Below are positions 1 to 9,128 of a stretch of 64,000 nt of DNA, piece after piece. Below the pieces are notes generated by a model. That model did no database searches, was not told the DNA's origin, and was given only the letters and a program-made list of their open reading frames with translations. How positions within the stretch are numbered: position 1 is the stretch's first letter; every line of letters starts with the position of its first letter. Source of the DNA: Cytophagales bacterium. GTDB taxonomy: Bacteria; Bacteroidota; Bacteroidia; Cytophagales; 172606-1. Made by a program: the position numbers and the translations under genes. Where the stretch lies: contig JAUJNL010000011.1 of the NCBI GenBank assembly GCA_030448185.1, forward strand, positions 39,112 through 103,111, in the 5' to 3' direction.

Positions 1-3000
1 TTCTCCTTCCATATCCACGTTGAACTGACGGGCACCGGCTCCGCTGCCTTCACTAAGGTAGCCCCAGTAGATTTCGGCAAAGTGCAGGATTACCTGATAA
101 GTGCCATTGCTTACCGGCAGGTTGTAGGTGAACTCGCCGTAGCGTTCCGTTTGATAGAGTTCGTCGGCATCCGTGCCCGCAATACTCGTTTCGGCCGACA
201 CGGCAAAAGTACTGCCACCCGTTGCGTATTGGTCTTCGCTAAATGGACGACCATCCGGAGTGGTATAACTTCCTCCCCCCGCATTCAGTCGCAGCGCACC
301 AGCAGTAGTTGATCCCTCCACGGTAATGACTGCCGGCTGCGCTAATGCCGCTTCAGTGCAGCCTGAAGCAACCACCGTAAAGACGTTTTCTCCAAGTGAG
401 AGACTTATGGCCGGAACCGTAAAGGTGAGATTTTCACCAGTACCGGCCACGGCAGCGCTTAGCGTAGAGTTACCCGAACCTAGCCGGTAAGTTACGCCAA
501 CCTGCGTACCGCTTACCGTTACCGTAGCATCCTGACCGGGCGCAACGGTACTTCCCTGCACCGCGAGGGATACATCCGGGAAGAGACAGTTTACCGGATC
601 GTACTTCCATAGTTCAAATCCATAGCCACCACCTGAAGCAGTAAAATACAACACGCCGTTTACTTCGGTCAAACTAGTGATGGGGGTAGTAGAGATATTG
701 CTGGCATTGAAATCACTTACTCGCTGCGTGCCTTCGGCCGTACCGTCACTACGCCACAGTTCCTGACCAGTAGCACCGTCCTGGGCCAGGAAAAGCAGGG
801 TTCCATTTACCGAAGTCAGATTAGAAACTGCGGAGCTACCGGCTCCGGGATTAATATCTTTGACCAATACGGTTCCCGCTTCCGTACCATCACTCTTCCA
901 GAGTTCGCGGCCTCCCTGCGCATCCGTAGCGGCAAAGTAGAACACTCCATTCAAGTATGTAAAGCCTCCCGGACCAGCGCTTAGGGCACCCGGATTAATA
1001 TCTTTGACCAATACGGTTCCCTCGGCTGTACCGTCAGTTTTCCATAATTCACGGCCTGTATCCGGCGTAAAGGCGGAGAAGTAGAGGCTTCCATTAATGA
1101 TCTGTAAACTACCCGGATCGGAACCAGCATTACCGGGATAGAGATCTGCTACCCGGAAAGTTCCGCTGGTAGTACCGTCACTACGCCACAGTTCCCGGCC
1201 TCCGGTACCATCCACTGCCGTAAAATAAAGCAGGTCGTTAAAAACCACCAGATTGGCCGGACTTGAACTATTAGGAATCGGCCGGCCGTACATAATGCCG
1301 GTGCCGGGGTAAATATCTTTTACCAACTGCGTTCCGCCTGCGGTGCCATCACTCTTCCAAAGCTCTTCATTGGCGCTTCCGTCTACGGCGGAGAATAAAA
1401 GGGTACCGTTAAAATTGGTCAGGTCTGAGGGACTAGAGTTGCGCGTAAGTAGGGTACCTCCCAGGTATAAGCCTAAATTGATATCTTTGACCAGTACCGT
1501 ACCGGCCTCCGTACCATCCGTTTTCCATAATTCAACACCGGTTGCGACATTACCAGCGGCAAAATAAATTACTCCGTTTACTTCCGTAAAACCATTCGGA
1601 CTAGACCCGTTTGCTCCGGGGTTAATGTCTTTGACCAGTACTGTACCCGCTTCCGTACCATCACTCTTCCAAAGCTCAGGACCCGTTGTGCCGTCATCAG
1701 CACTAAAGTAAAGGGTGCCGTTGATCTCGCGGAGAAATTGCGGAACCGCATTACCCATGCCAGGGTTAATGTCTTTTAATAGTACCGTGCCGGCCTCAGT
1801 ACCATCACTCTTCCAGAGTTCATTGCCCGTGGTTCCTTCATTGGCCGAGAAGAAAAGCGTGCCACCTACGTTGAGCAAATTGCGGGGATAGGCATCAGCC
1901 GTTCTGGAAGAAGTCTCTGAAGGTTTTTTTACCATTACTGTACCTTCTTCCGTACCATCACTCCGGAAAAGATAATTCCCTGTTGCAGTATGGGCCGAAA
2001 AATACAGCAGATCATTCATCACAACCAGATCTTCGGGGATGCCCTGACCCACTCCCGGATTGATGTCTTTTACTAGTTGGGTCCCCGACTGAGTACCATC
2101 GGTTTTATAGAGTTCCCGACCGAGGTCACCTGTGTAAGCCGTAAAATAAATGATCCCACTCCCCCCCGTGATTTCCTGCGGAAAAGAGCTTAATTGACCC
2201 GGATTGGCATCCGCTACCAGTTGGGTACCTTCGTTCGTCCCATCCGTCCGCCATAACTCGGCCCCCACCGTATTATTCATGGCTGTAAAGTAGAGTAAAT
2301 TGCCAATTACCGTCAGATTGAAAGGCGTTGAGCTAGCGGAACCAGGATTAATATCTGTCACTAGTACCGTACCCGCTTCCGTGCCGTCGCTTTTCCAGAG
2401 CTCCTGGCCGCTGATAAGGTCATTCGCAGCAAAATAGAGCTCCCCCTTATAGTTGGTAATCTGTTGAATCAGAAGAGAGGCGCCTGAACGGGTGACAAAC
2501 TCCTTCACTAGTACCGTACCCGTCTCAGTGCCGTCGCTCCTCCAGAGCCCAGCATTGGTAGAGCCATCTCCGGTAGCAAAGTATAAGGTTCCGTTGAGTT
2601 CAGTCAGGTAAGAGATTGAGTTCGTATTACCGGTTCCGGGGTTAATATCCTTCACTAGTACGGTTCCCTCAGCAGTGCCGTCGCTCTTCCAGAGTTCGCG
2701 GCCGGTTGCCGGATCATAAGCCGAAAAGTACAGCGTGCCATTGAGGGCAAATAAATTAGTAGGATCGGCGCTTCCAGCTCCGGGATTAATGTCTTTGACC
2801 AGTACCGTGCCGGCTTCGGTCCCGTCACTCCGCCAGAGCTCCGTACCATACTCATCCGGGAAAACGAAGTAAAGGCCCCCATCTACCGGCGTGAGGTAGA
2901 ACCGGGGGATGACCGTGATGGGCGTATCCGGCAAGTTCTTTACGCGGACCGTTCCCTGCGGCGTACCATCACTTTTGTACAGATCCCAACCTGTGGTTCC

Positions 3001-3351
3001 ATTATCGGCCATGAAAAAAAATTCGCTGCCCACCCGGGTAAGTTCCCGGGCATTGGAACTCCCGGTTCCCGGATTTACGTCTTTGACCAGTACCGTTCCG
3101 GCTTCGGTGCCGTCACTCTTCCATAACTCACGACCGGTTGCCGGGTCGTAGGCCGAAAAGTACAGCGTGCCATTCAGTTCAATCAAATCTTCCGGTGTCG
3201 GACTAAACAATGAGCTGCCGGCGGCACTGGTATTAATATCCTTTACCAGAGTAGGCTGGGCCAGCAGCGGCTGAACAGCCAGCAACAGCAGCGTCAGGAA
3301 CCATGCAACAGAAAGTTGTACCTTGTTGCCAGATAAGTAGTTGTACTGCAT
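1..3351 (-). CDS. Secreted ELWxSDGT-repeat protein with malectin domain (partial, runs off left edge)
   Basis: One uninterrupted frame of 1117 codons runs from the ATG at 3351 to the window edge, so the C-terminus is missing. Residues about 11-32 are a Sec signal peptide ending near LLLLAVQPLLAQ. From about residue 35 to 870 there are roughly 17 repeats of about 50 residues, each built as 'LVKDINPG...LTxxNGxLYFxA...G.ELWKSDGTEAGT'. An Ig-like or adhesion-type segment follows (about 915-1010), then a malectin-like carbohydrate-binding domain that starts at LRLNAGG and contains YQVILHFAEIYWG. In Cytophagales this architecture usually ends in a type IX secretion sorting domain, which would lie outside the window. 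A surface or secreted adhesin or carbohydrate-binding role is inferred. The repeats are strongly similar at DNA level, so repeat number may vary or be mis-assembled. Confidence 0.85.
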   Translation of the reverse strand, partial: MQYNYLSGNKVQLSVAWFLTLLLLAVQPLLAQPTLVKDINTSAAGSSLFSPTPEDLIELNGTLYFSAYDPATGRELWKSDGTEAGTVLVKDVNPGTGSSNARELTRVGSEFFFMADNGTTGWDLYKSDGTPQGTVRVKNLPDTPITVIPRFYLTPVDGGLYFVFPDEYGTELWRSDGTEAGTVLVKDINPGAGSADPTNLFALNGTLYFSAYDPATGRELWKSDGTAEGTVLVKDINPGTGNTNSISYLTELNGTLYFATGDGSTNAGLWRSDGTETGTVLVKEFVTRSGASLLIQQITNYKGELYFAANDLISGQELWKSDGTEAGTVLVTDINPGSASSTPFNLTVIGNLLYFTAMNNTVGAELWRTDGTNEGTQLVADANPGQLSSFPQEITGGSGIIYFTAYTGDLGRELYKTDGTQSGTQLVKDINPGVGQGIPEDLVVMNDLLYFSAHTATGNYLFRSDGTEEGTVMVKKPSETSSRTADAYPRNLLNVGGTLFFSANEGTTGNELWKSDGTEAGTVLLKDINPGMGNAVPQFLREINGTLYFSADDGTTGPELWKSDGTEAGTVLVKDINPGANGSSPNGFTEVNGVIYFAAGNVATGVELWKTDGTEAGTVLVKDINLGLYLGGTLLTRNSSPSDLTNFNGTLLFSAVDGSANEELWKSDGTAGGTQLVKDIYPGTGIMYGRPIPNSSSPANLVVFNDLLYFTAVDGTGGRELWRSDGTTSGTFRVADLYPGNAGSDPGSLQIINGSLYFSAFTPDTGRELWKTDGTAEGTVLVKDINPGALSAGPGGFTYLNGVFYFAATDAQGGRELWKSDGTEAGTVLVKDINPGAGSSAVSNLTSVNGTLLFLAQDGATGQELWRSDGTAEGTQRVSDFNASNISTTPITSLTEVNGVLYFTASGGGYGFELWKYDPVNCLFPDVSLAVQGSTVAPGQDATVTVSGTQVGVTYRLGSGNSTLSAAVAGTGENLTFTVPAISLSLGENVFTVVASGCTEAALAQPAVITVEGSTTAGALRLNAGGGSYTTPDGRPFSEDQYATGGSTFAVSAETSIAGTDADELYQTERYGEFTYNLPVSNGTYQVILHFAEIYWGYLSEGSGAGARQFNVDMEGE

Positions 3352-3719
3352 AAATAGATTGGGTTGGTAATAGGTATGAAAAATGATATGGGTTTTTAAA
3401 TGACAATGTTCGGAGGAAATAAACATTCTCTTACGCATCTGAGAACCGTTTAAAAGGGCGATTAACGCAGCATACCCGTTTAAGGGCTGGCAGTTGTTAC
3501 AGGGATAGTCCCTGATTTCAAGATTAAATCTCTCCGGAAACCGGACATAAAATCAATCAGCCCGTGACGATGGTAAATGACCCGAGCAGCAATAATGAAG
3601 ATAAACCAGAATTTAATCTGTTACCTATGTCTGAAATACAAGAATACGACTATTGTTAAAACCTGCCAATAGCTTATTTCATAAAAAATACTCTTTTTTT
3701 GCTAGTATTACTCAGTAAA
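3352..3719. other. Intergenic region upstream of the repeat protein
   Basis: No gene is recognised in these 368 bases. The part nearest 3352 should carry the promoter of the leftward repeat-protein gene. The sequence is AT-rich and has no obvious terminator hairpin or repeat shared with the rest of the window. Confidence 0.4.
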
Positions 3720-4098
3720 TTAAGTTTTCTCTTTGGGCTCTTTTCCGGTGCCTTGCACATACCCCAGGAAGCCATTCTTATGCAGCCCGTCTTTCACCAT
3801 GGCATTCCAGGCTTTGGCAATAATGGGCCGGTAGGTATTTTCGTCCAGCAATCCCTGACGTACGCCCCAGACCATCCCGTACACAAACAGGGCCGTACCC
3901 GTGAGTTCTTTCCCGCCGAAGTTGGTAGGATCATGCAGACTCACGTTCCAGAATCCGTCGGGCCGCTGTATGGGCACCAGGGCTTTAACCAGAAGCAGGC
4001 TGGCCTAAACTAAAGAGCAGCGCAGCAGTGGTAAGCCAGCCGAGTCTTCTTCCGGCCGGAAACATCAGTTGTTGAGTCGTATAAATGGTTTGTTTCAT
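3720..4098 (-). pseudogene. GH88/GH105 unsaturated rhamnogalacturonyl hydrolase, internally deleted remnant
   Basis: The ATG at 4098 opens a signal-peptide-like start (MKQTIYTTQQLM, then LGWLTTAALLFSLG). The frame stops after 37 codons. In another frame the sequence continues directly as LVKALVPIQRPDGFWNVS, then HDPTNFGGKELTGTALFVYG and NGFLGYVQGTGKEP. These match the C-terminal part of the GH88/GH105 alpha6/alpha6-barrel that removes unsaturated uronic acid from rhamnogalacturonan oligosaccharides. A whole enzyme is about 350-400 residues, so most of the barrel is missing, and the C-terminus also stops early. It is therefore a remnant. It lies next to a broken rhamnosidase gene on the same strand, which fits a former pectin-degradation cluster. 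Confidence 0.8.
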
Positions 4099-4143
4099 TC
4101 TTGATAATACTATTTTATGTTTGAGAAAGCAGGGCTTACTAAA

Positions 4144-4248
4144 GGAGCAAGACTTCAGTCTTGTGCCCCTAAGTAGTTGCCAGTCTCTGACTGGCAGGAA
4201 GTCGGAGACTTCCTTTTATTTGTCGGCATAAGACTGAAGTCTTACGCC
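4144..4248. repeat. Cluster of small palindromes (REP-like)
   Basis: Four short inverted repeats follow one another: one at 4144-4167 around AAGACTTCAGTCTT, one near 4179-4195 (GCCAGTC/ACTGGC), one near 4198-4213 (GAAGTC/GACTTC), and one at 4225-4248 (GGCATAAGACTGAAGTCTTACGCC read as two 12-base arms). The first and last share the AAGACT...AGTCTT core. The cluster lies between the two broken glycoside hydrolase genes. It looks like a REP-type extragenic palindrome cluster and not a terminator, because no T-tract follows. Confidence 0.6.
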
Positions 4249-4297
4249 AGTAGTGGAAAGCAGGGGGCGGGCTTATTGATAGCGGCTACCAACCATG

Positions 4298-7126
4298 TCA
4301 TTGCCTTCGGGTATCTTTTTTCAGCGGTATCAGCGTCACGGAGCCTAACAATCCGGAGGGTTGGGGTTTCCATTTCGAAGCATCAAATGGAGCATAGTTA
4401 ATATTTACGAAATTGATTTCGTGGTATTTGCGCCACTCTATGCCTTTCTGGTCCATATCCCGGATGCGGTTGGCCATGAGATTTGCCACTTCAATGGTCA
4501 GGGTATTGTTACCCGCTTTCAGGTATTTGCCAATCCTGCCCCCAAAAGGAATGCTCCACCAGATGCCGGCATCCTGCCCGTTTACCCAAACGTGGGCACT
4601 TTCCCGTACTTCACCCAGTTGCAGCAGGTATTCATCCGCTCTCCCGGATGGCAGCTTGAATTGAATGGTGTACCGGCCGGTACCCGAAAAAGCAACCGCC
4701 CTTTTATCCGGTAATTCCGTCCAGGAAAGGAGTTCTTTTAACGTTTGGTCGGCGGGTAGTTCGGGCCCGCCCTCAGTGAAATGCAAGGCCCATTCCCCTT
4801 TATCTCAATCGGGTTTCCGGCCGGTTCCGCATATAACCAGGCATTTAACCCGGCCGGTTTTTCCTGTAAGGGTTGTAGAATCAAGGCTTCGCCCGGCTGC
4901 ATTTGCACCCGTACTTTGTTTGATTCGCATCAGGCATACTAGCGGCTAGTCCGGCGTTTCCCGTTTGAGGATCAAGTATAGTTACTGATTGGGCCTGGAT
5001 ATTAAGCGGAATTTCCGCATCAACCGGTTTAGGAGTATGGTTGACCAGATAATAATATTTCCCATCCGGTGTGGACCGGCGGATAAATTTAAGTCCGGTA
5101 TCGGTTAATACTTCCCGGCGGATTCCCTTATGTTCCAGGGCCTTCTGTACATCCGGCGATAGCAGGATTTGTCCTTTTCCCTGTTGTGCCTGTTTAATAT
5201 CACCCGCCCCTGAAAAAGATATGCCATTTAACATTTTTTTCAACTGCTGCCGCCGGTTTTCTACGTCATGCAAGCCGGGTACATCTTCGGGCAGTTGCTG
5301 GAAAATTACAGTAGCCCCTTCGTTAGCTAACCGCAACAAGTGGCCAAGCGTAGCTAAAGGCATATACCGGGTCTTCGGAACAATCAGTACCTGATGCTCA
5401 GGAGCAGAAGTAGTGGTACGGATGGTACCATTATGCACCGCTGCCTGGGCTACCATCTTATCCGACACGAAATCCAGGGAGTAGCCGGTCTTCATCAATT
5501 GAGTCACCTGTTGGTAGAAAGCAGTCGGATGCAGCCACTCGTCAATGTCGTGCACTTTGATGAGCATTTCCATTCCTTCCGGTTTGCTCCAGGCGTCATA
5601 AATAGGCCAGTACACCAGTAGTTCGTTGTCCGGTGTGCGGCCTGGAGCACCGATTGGCAGCGGGTAATGTATTCGTTCAGTCCTTTTACATGCGGCCACC
5701 AACTGTTGGCTGGCGTAAGATTAACCGAAGCATAAAATAGCCAACCTGGCCAGGCTACCCCCTCGGGTGAATACGTGGTACCATGGTAAAACACGTGGTT
5801 TACCCCGGAAAGAAACAACTGCTCTACTTCCGGCTTGCCCTGCGACAAAGAAGTTTTGAAGTGCTCAGTCAGCCAAGTAAAGGTTTCGGAGGAAATACGC
5901 GGCCGACCGGCCAGGTGTCCGGCCGAAGAAGCAAACTTAAGCATCACCGGGTCCGGGTCGACATTGCGGATATCGGCGCTGTCACGGCGCAAGCCGGGAA
6001 TTGAAAGTAGCTGGAGCCGAAGGTTTCGCACTCCGGAATATCTACGGCCGCGTACAAATCAAGCAGGTTTCCCGGAGAGCCGTGGGCCTGGTTTTTAGTG
6101 ATGGCTCCCTGCTTATGCGCCCAATCGGTCCAGGGCTGGGTGAAGTTTTCCAGCAACATTTCGCCCATCGTTTCGCGGTAATCAGCCTTCAGCCGGGCAA
6201 CCGTTTCCGTCTTTTTCTTTACCCGTTAATTCCCGCAGGTAATGACGTAAATCATAGCCGCGGCGGCGCTTAAACTCGTCGAAGAACTCGGGTGACCAGT
6301 CGGCACCGTACACTTCATAACTGTCATTGTAAAAGGCCCGGATGCGGGTGGGCTTGCCTTTAAATGCTTTCTCAAAATGATTGATATACGTTTGCACCGC
6401 CACCGGTGAGAGGTGGTCTAAGGTATATCCTTCCCCTCCAGGAGCAGCTCTTTTTACCATCTGACGGATTTTTCCGCTAAAAGCCGCGTACAAAGCCCAG
6501 TTTCCAGCGGTGGGCTTCCAGTTCAGGGTTCCATCTGTATCTACTTTGTCAAAAAGATTCAGTACATCCCCTTTTTCACCGTAGGCCATCAGGGCTTGCA
6601 GCGGCGCACCCACCTCCTGCTGTTTGGGGTCTTTGACCAAAAGCTTCTCGGTCAGCATTTGTCCGGCTTTCAGCGAATAGGTTTGAATGATTAATTTCGC
6701 GGCGGCATGGGAAGGGGTCACCTGCGGACCGCCGAAGGGCCAGCCGGTGCCCATCGTCAGGTCTACGCCCATTTCCAGGCTATGGGCTTTCTGCACGGTA
6801 ACGTCCAGCATACGCAGCCACTGCGGGGAAAGGTAGGGAATATACCGGTTTTCGTAGCCTACTGCCCCGTAAATAGGAGCAATTTCCACGCCTCCAATGC
6901 CAGCTTCAGCGTACTGACCCAGCAGTTTTTCAATGTTTTTCTCATCCACGGCATTGCCCATCCACCACCAGCGGGTCCAGGGTTTGTGCACCTCGGTGAC
7001 AGCGGGCCAGACTTGAGCAGTTTGCGTACTAACCGGGGCTTGACTAGCCCTCTGGGGTTGACGGCAGCCCATTCCTCCCCAGCAAATGAGCAGACCCAGG
7101 AGTAGTTGCAGACGGTTGGGTGGCAT
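4298..7126 (-). pseudogene. GH106-type alpha-L-rhamnosidase, at least five frameshifts
   Basis: From the ATG at 7126 a lipoprotein-like signal (LLLGLLICWGGMGC) leads into PWTRWWWMGNAV and GIGGVEIAPIYGAVGYEN, characteristic of the GH106 (beta/alpha)8 catalytic domain that removes terminal rhamnose from pectic side chains. The rest is readable as one protein only if the frame changes near 6200, 5997, 5640, 4915 and 4795. Readable blocks include ETMGEMLLENFTQPWTDWAH, DPDPVMLKFASSAGHLAGR, NELLVYWPIYDAW and a C-terminal galactose-binding-like domain (HVWVNGQDAGIWW, NTLTIEVANLMANRI). All blocks are in the expected order and together approach a full-length enzyme of about 940 residues. Either the gene is decaying or this stretch has several single-base sequence errors. 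It sits directly downstream of rhaM and the DUF4350-like gene on the same strand. Confidence 0.88.
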
Positions 7127-7203
7127 TGGAACGAGTATTCAGGTGCGGTATAGCTAATGGTAAATATTGAATGCTAAAGGCTCAGAAGATGAACTAGAAT
7201 ACT

Positions 7204-7226
7204 GGTGCAAGAATAATTCTTGTGCC
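7204..7226. repeat. Palindrome related to the 4144 family
   Basis: Two 11-base arms around a single central base (GGTGCAAGAAT / ATTCTTGTGCC) form an almost perfect hairpin. It resembles the element at 4144-4167 (GGAGCAAGACT...AGTCTTGTGCC), so both probably belong to one REP family. Confidence 0.5.
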
Positions 7227-7235
7227 GACAGATGA

Positions 7236-7261
7236 TAGAGACGCAATGCATTGCGTCTCTA
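7236..7261. repeat. REP palindrome, TAGAGACGCAATG arm (distant copy)
   Basis: A perfect 26-base palindrome whose arm is TAGAGACGCAATG. The same palindrome, extended by one base on each side, occurs three times around and inside the RAYT gene near 21.0-21.7 kb. This copy lies ten bases past the stop of the 7271-8086 gene, where REP elements commonly sit. Confidence 0.85.
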
Positions 7262-7270
7262 CGACTGCGG

Positions 7271-8086
7271 TTATTTTGTTTTCGCAGCAGTCGTCCGGGA
7301 TTTGGCTAAGCCGAGCAGATAATCAGTCAGGTTTATAGCTGCCTGCTTGTTCTCAAAATCAGCCGGCAGCAGCGCGTGGTCAATGTATTCATTGTAAATC
7401 CAGGGGTCGCCAATGGCCAGCACGTGGCCTTTTCCGTAAGCGGTTTCGGCCATAAGCACCTGTCCGTTTTCCGTCAGTACGGGTTTGGCCTTGCCGGAAA
7501 GTTTGAACGAGGACACTTCTTTCATGTAGATCTTTTTGACCCCGGTAAAAATCGGGTGATTCGGGAACTGCGTAATGGCGCCCATGTTCCACTCCTGGCT
7601 CTTCACTGGCTTTAGGCTGACCCGGTTAAAGTGCAGACCGAACCGGTTGGCTAGCGTATTGAAGTGGGTAAACTCGGCGTTGGGTGCATCATTGGACATG
7701 AGTAGTAATACACCACCGGCCTCTACCCATTTTACAATGGCGTCAGCGTCTTTTTTGGTTACGTAGTTAGGCTTCGGATTTTCGGAAGTGGTATCCGGAT
7801 CAACGATGATGTAAATACCAACGTTTTTTAAGGTGGCCGCATTGGGGGCTTGCCTGATCAGGGATAAAGTGGCCCCTTTTTGCTTAAATAAGTCTCCCCA
7901 CTGCGAATATCCGCTAAAGGCCGTATCAGCCCAGAGGTAGTGATAAGGTTTTCCCGTTTTGGCATTCAGTTCGTTATTGAAGTAATTGTCCAGGCCAACG
8001 GTCACTTGTGCCGTTGACAATTGGGAAAAGCCCATTAACAGGATGATAAATAGGAACGAGGCTATATAAAAAGGTTTGTTTGTCAT
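7271..8086 (-). CDS. Secreted DUF4350-like (GATase-fold) protein
   Basis: A 271-residue protein with a clear signal peptide (FYIASFLFIILLMGFSQLSTAQ). The mature part has LKNVGIYIIVDPDTTSENP, then DAIVKWVEAGGVLLLMSND and YGKGHVLAIGDPWIYNEY, the pattern of DUF4350-type Rossmann/glutamine-amidotransferase-like domains. In Bacteroidota this domain is often encoded beside, or fused to, GH105 unsaturated rhamnogalacturonyl hydrolases. Here it lies between rhaM (15-bp gap) and the broken rhamnosidase, all leftward, so an operon is likely. The catalytic role of the domain is not established; a periplasmic role in pectin oligosaccharide handling is inferred from context alone. Confidence 0.8.
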   Translation of the reverse strand: MTNKPFYIASFLFIILLMGFSQLSTAQVTVGLDNYFNNELNAKTGKPYHYLWADTAFSGYSQWGDLFKQKGATLSLIRQAPNAATLKNVGIYIIVDPDTTSENPKPNYVTKKDADAIVKWVEAGGVLLLMSNDAPNAEFTHFNTLANRFGLHFNRVSLKPVKSQEWNMGAITQFPNHPIFTGVKKIYMKEVSSFKLSGKAKPVLTENGQVLMAETAYGKGHVLAIGDPWIYNEYIDHALLPADFENKQAAINLTDYLLGLAKSRTTAAKTK

Positions 8087-8100
8087 GATTAGTAATAATG

Positions 8101-8415
8101 TTAGTCCAGGTGAAATACTTCTTTTAAGGGTACAGACACGGGTGAATGATCGGGATTCGTATCCATAATATCAGTCATCCGGGCCCACCATCTTTTTACG
8201 GCGGGGTGATTGGGCAATTGATCACTGGTATGATTCTCCTTCAGCTTCTGGAAGGCAAACAGCGTTAACGTTTCCTCATCCAGGAAGATAGAGTAGTCAT
8301 ACACTCCCGCTTGGATCAGCGCCTGGGATAATTCCGGCCAGATCTGGTCGTGCCGTTTCTGGTACTCGGCTTCAAAGCCGGGCTTAAGTTTCATTTTAAA
8401 GGCGTTTCGAATCAT
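8101..8415 (-). CDS. rhaM: L-rhamnose mutarotase
   Basis: This 104-residue protein has the usual RhaM length and motifs. It interconverts the alpha and beta anomers of L-rhamnose in the cytoplasm before isomerisation. MIRNAFKMKLKPGFEAEY places Tyr18 in the expected position, followed by KRHD with His22; both correspond to active-site residues of the characterised E. coli enzyme. The central IFLDEETLTLFAFQK strand and the VKRWWARMTDIMD tryptophan motif are also present. It is the first gene of the leftward cluster with the DUF4350-like protein and the broken rhamnosidase, which supports assigning the whole region to rhamnose use. The gene is intact. Confidence 0.95.
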   Translation of the reverse strand: MIRNAFKMKLKPGFEAEYQKRHDQIWPELSQALIQAGVYDYSIFLDEETLTLFAFQKLKENHTSDQLPNHPAVKRWWARMTDIMDTNPDHSPVSVPLKEVFHLD

Positions 8416-9128
8416 TAATCAAATAAGTTTAGGGCCTTTAATTTAGCTATTCTGATCAATTTATGGCCAGTAAATTACCTACTGTATCAGTTCTCGTCTT
8501 CTCTGCTTTCCTCGGGCATCGACTACACGGCCAGGATGTAAATACGTCCAAATTAGAATACGACGAGCAGTAAACCCTCCTGTACCCTCCGGTGAGTGCA
8601 AGTAATTCAGTAAAAAATCTAAAGGACAAGAGGGTAAATGGCTATTACCCATTGGCCTTTACTCTTGGCTTAACTATTTTTTAAAATTTTAAAGGAAATA
8701 AGCTTAGGAAGAATAACGTTTAAAGCTTTCCAAAATGTGTAATAGCGTCATTGCGAACGAGGAACGAGTGAAGCAACCTCGACGTCCTGAATATGAGTAA
8801 TCTTGCCGGTAGCTACCAAATAGTTCGTATTTCTATCCCCGTCTGGATTAGCTTCGCTGAGAATAGTTGCTTCGTTTCTCGCAATGACGGTCCTTGCTAT
8901 TTCGCTTTTATCAGACTTATTTGAGTCATAAAATTGTAAACTTATTTTCTTAACACGCTACCAAACAGATTTTGATTAAGGACCTATACCCAAACCAGGA
9001 GAAGGGAGATGAATCGTTTTTTTAGTAAATTGTAAGGATTCATCCTTAAATTGTCATTTTTCCTATATAATTTAAAGCTGGAATTTTATAATTCATTTGC
9101 TTACCCACTAATAACCCTAATTTCCTAA
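8416..9128. other. Intergenic region between rhaM and the Gfo/Idh/MocA gene
   Basis: About 710 bases separate two divergent genes. From 8463 a 36-codon rightward frame begins with a hydrophobic signal-like stretch (TVSVLVFSAFLGHRLHGQD) and then stops; it may be the leftover start of a deleted secreted enzyme. An inverted-repeat element occupies 8746-8889. The remainder should hold both divergent promoters, but I see no site I can defend base by base. Confidence 0.45.
8746..8889. repeat. Inverted-repeat element with CGTCATTGCGA ends
   Basis: The left end CGTCATTGCGA (8746-8756) is mirrored by TCGCAATGACG at 8879-8889. Inside it, GAAGCAAC on the left matches GTTGCTTC on the right. This is the familiar CGTCATTGCGA...GAAGCAA type of dispersed extragenic repeat found in many Bacteroidota genomes. 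It carries no coding capacity and is presumably a REP pair or MITE. Confidence 0.75.

Noticed and set aside
1..3300. Regular near-identical units about 150-170 bp apart, at first sight like a repeat array or CRISPR
   Set aside because: The units are far longer than CRISPR repeats, are not separated by unique spacers, and translate as one open frame of ELWxSDGT protein repeats.
7236..7261. Palindrome after the DUF4350-like gene as a terminator
   Set aside because: The same palindrome is found around and inside the RAYT gene and lacks a T-tract, so it is better called a REP element.
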